Shown: piece by piece, positions 63,301-64,000 of the stretch
How positions within the stretch are numbered: position 1 is the stretch's first letter
How the letters are laid out: each line of letters starts with the position of its first letter
Assembly (NCBI RefSeq): GCF_000172175.1
Contig: NZ_ABJL02000007.1
Location: 806,001 to 870,000 of the forward strand
DNA: 64,000 nt
Reading direction: 5' to 3'
Origin: Bacteroides intestinalis DSM 17393
GTDB lineage: Bacteria; Bacteroidota; Bacteroidia; Bacteroidales; Bacteroidaceae
Made by a program: the position numbers and the translations under genes
The notes under the pieces: generated by a model
What the model was told of the DNA's origin: nothing
The model's database searches: none
What the model saw: only the letters and a program-made list of their open reading frames with translations

Positions 63301-63510
63301 GTGAAACTAAAATCATTGCAGATTGGCTATACTTTTAAACCGCAATTACTGAAGAAAGCCAAGATGCAGAGTTTACGTTTATATGCTGATTTCTATAATT
63401 TGTGGACCATTTATAGCAAAATGCCTGACGACTTTGACGTTGAAAACCAAGCTTTCAACTCATATCCACAACAGATTATCAGCTCTTTTGGTGTAAGTGT
63501 AACCTTTTAA
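60349..63510 (+). CDS. SusC-like TonB-dependent glycan importer
   Basis: 1053 aa. Long N-terminal segment with the signal at about 25-48 ('SILMATLLSLGLVTTADVYA'). Regulatory-like domain ('LTGKVVDAKGESIIGATIKVKGT'), TonB-box region 'LDEVVVVGYGTQKRMTMSSAV', plug 'VLKDAAAVAPYGLKGANGVILI', barrel ending 'QIISSFGVSVTF'. The plug differs from the 45352 SusC (VAPYG instead of TAIYG), so it is not a simple duplicate. The SusD partner starts 12 bp downstream. Confidence 0.95.
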   Translation: MRNKLNVQKKMILRHYWLKDIMPLSKKSILMATLLSLGLVTTADVYAAKDNQTHIGEVVASTQGVMQTAKKLTGKVVDAKGESIIGATIKVKGTTQGAISDIDGNFNLPVDVSNPTIEISFVGYQTKTMKATAGAPLVITLEEDTQLLDEVVVVGYGTQKRMTMSSAVATVQGDKIKAPVANVSNQLGGQIPGIITRQTSGEPGKDAATVLLRGNKPLVLVDGIERPWEKVNQADIESISVLKDAAAVAPYGLKGANGVILINTKRGKEGKVTLTYDGSVGFQTPMNTPDFLNAYDALTLYNEALRMDGRDKEVYGDDLLQKYKDGTDDRYKNTDWMDEYMKTTTTTRHNVSLSGGNKFINAFASFGYMYQGSMMGKDTGYDRFNLRSNVDFHPIDITKVSVDINLAYDTKKSHYYDGKKMMEDLYRLCAPTVPNMVGGKPAMQGGGSSMYMGVHDGADKTYNNNFQNITVSLDQQLPFLKGLSAKALFSYDRQIYDAKEWQYPFTAYAYNDAGEIEEQQGGEAKPSLNITNKQWTYYTIQAHLNYERRFGKHEVGVLGVFERRWGNTVETKAGRKNYDFMIPELNMGSPVAEFISNSGTTTRFGQQGYVMRLNYNYAQKYMLELAGRYDQTYQYAPDRRSAFFPSVSLGWRLSEESFIKDNFSFINNLKLRASYGKSGNPVGDAFSYLSQYKIENGAVFGKNPTQLQSLVEGAEPNIFLTWETVWKANIGLDINFWNDLLIAEFDVYRDKRTDKILSPNAIVSSEYGIGLAKENAGEDERYGFDAALSSHYTFNCGLKMSNSVSFGFTRDKQIEIREAPGTKNNPRKRKTGQPSGRTWGYKAAGLFKDQADIDNWAYQKGVLPGDIKYVDINGDGKIDSEDQVIIGFNETPEVMWGYNLRLEYKNFDFSMFIQGAGGSDYYLGSNGDRNVRYPFKDAIHPRREHLDSWTEANPNPNAKYPRLSASIRNQNYETSSYWMVNTAYVKLKSLQIGYTFKPQLLKKAKMQSLRLYADFYNLWTIYSKMPDDFDVENQAFNSYPQQIISSFGVSVTF

Positions 63511-63522
63511 TGCAATATAATT

Positions 63523-64000
63523 ATGAAAAAAATAATATATGGTATCCTTTGTTCCATACTTTTGTTGAATGCTTCGTGCACGGATTTTATGGACAATATA
63601 AAACCAACGAATTCTGTTACCGATGAAGGTATCTGGTTGACAGAGTCAAGTGCTATGCTGTTTATGAGTAAAGTTTACAGAGACTTGGATGGACCTTATT
63701 ATAGCGTAAATGGCTTGAACGACCATGCTGTCGATATCCTGTTTACGGATGATTGTATCCAGATTGGTGAGAAGGCGTCTAATCAATGGAATTTGTTTGA
63801 CTTCAATGCTTCTTCTGCTCCGATTGACAGATGGGGTAATCGTTATTCTTCTATTCGTAGAGCTAACATTGCTTTGAAGAACTTGCCGGACTCTCCGCTA
63901 CCTGCTAATGTGAAAGAACGCTTGATGGGAGATTCGTACTTTCTGCGTGCGATGTTCTATCTGGAATTATTCCGTTATTATGGAGCGGCTATACTGATTG
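63523..64000 (+). CDS. SusD-like lipoprotein, N-terminal part
   Basis: 159 codons to the window edge. Lipoprotein signal 'MKKIIYGILCSILLLNASC' with Cys at 19, then 'TDFMDNIKPTNSV'. SusD framework is visible: 'RRANIALKNL', 'GDSYFLRAMFYLELFRYYG'. It belongs with the SusC gene directly upstream. The C-terminal half lies outside the window. Confidence 0.93.
   Translation, partial: MKKIIYGILCSILLLNASCTDFMDNIKPTNSVTDEGIWLTESSAMLFMSKVYRDLDGPYYSVNGLNDHAVDILFTDDCIQIGEKASNQWNLFDFNASSAPIDRWGNRYSSIRRANIALKNLPDSPLPANVKERLMGDSYFLRAMFYLELFRYYGAAILI

Overview
The window is a stretch of a Bacteroides-type chromosome (Bacteroidota, gut glycan-degrading lineage). This rests on three SusC/SusD pairs, three hybrid two-component systems (HTCS: sensor, kinase, receiver and AraC domain in one protein), many secreted or lipoprotein glycosidases, and promoters of the Bacteroidota form TTG-N19-TAnnTTTG rather than -35/-10. 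The species cannot be fixed from sequence alone.

Region 1 (1-23.9 kb) is a glycan-utilisation locus in two opposed blocks. The + strand carries an ADP-forming acyl-CoA synthetase, HTCS-1, then GH89 alpha-N-acetylglucosaminidase, a membrane acetyltransferase resembling lysosomal HGSNAT, GH92, GH28 and a histidine acid phosphatase. The - strand carries susC-susD-GH92-small secreted protein, plus an HU-like gene with a repeat-rich control region. Upstream of both GH89 and susC I find the same two-half-site operator with identical geometry (11-bp half-sites 21 bp apart, ending 19 bp before TAnnTTTG). This suggests one regulon, probably driven by HTCS-1.

Region 2 (23.9-37 kb) is mostly housekeeping: YifB/ComM-like ATPase, a thioredoxin-fold lipoprotein without CXXC, an abundant TPR/OmpA-like lipoprotein, XerD, AroQ, pyruvate kinase, an O-methyltransferase, RbfA and a LolC/E-like permease. 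It also holds a translationally coupled pair of sensor kinases, one of which has lost its phospho-accepting histidine.

Region 3 (37-64 kb) looks AT-richer and is a rhamnose/uronic-acid-oriented locus: GH106 (split by a frameshift at an A7 run), HTCS-2, susC-susD, a gene remnant, a PL8 lyase, HTCS-3 (paralogue of HTCS-2), GH78 and another susC-susD that runs off the end. Four promoters here (GH106, both susC genes, GH78) share a second operator, T(T/G)(G/T)C-N17-TGGC(A/G), placed exactly 37 bp before TAnnTTTG. This ties both halves of the locus into one regulon. Working model: extracellular polymer is bound and imported by SusCD pairs, cut by PL8 at uronic acid linkages and trimmed of alpha-L-rhamnose by GH78/GH106, with oligosaccharides sensed by HTCS-2/3. 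The polymer itself is not identified.
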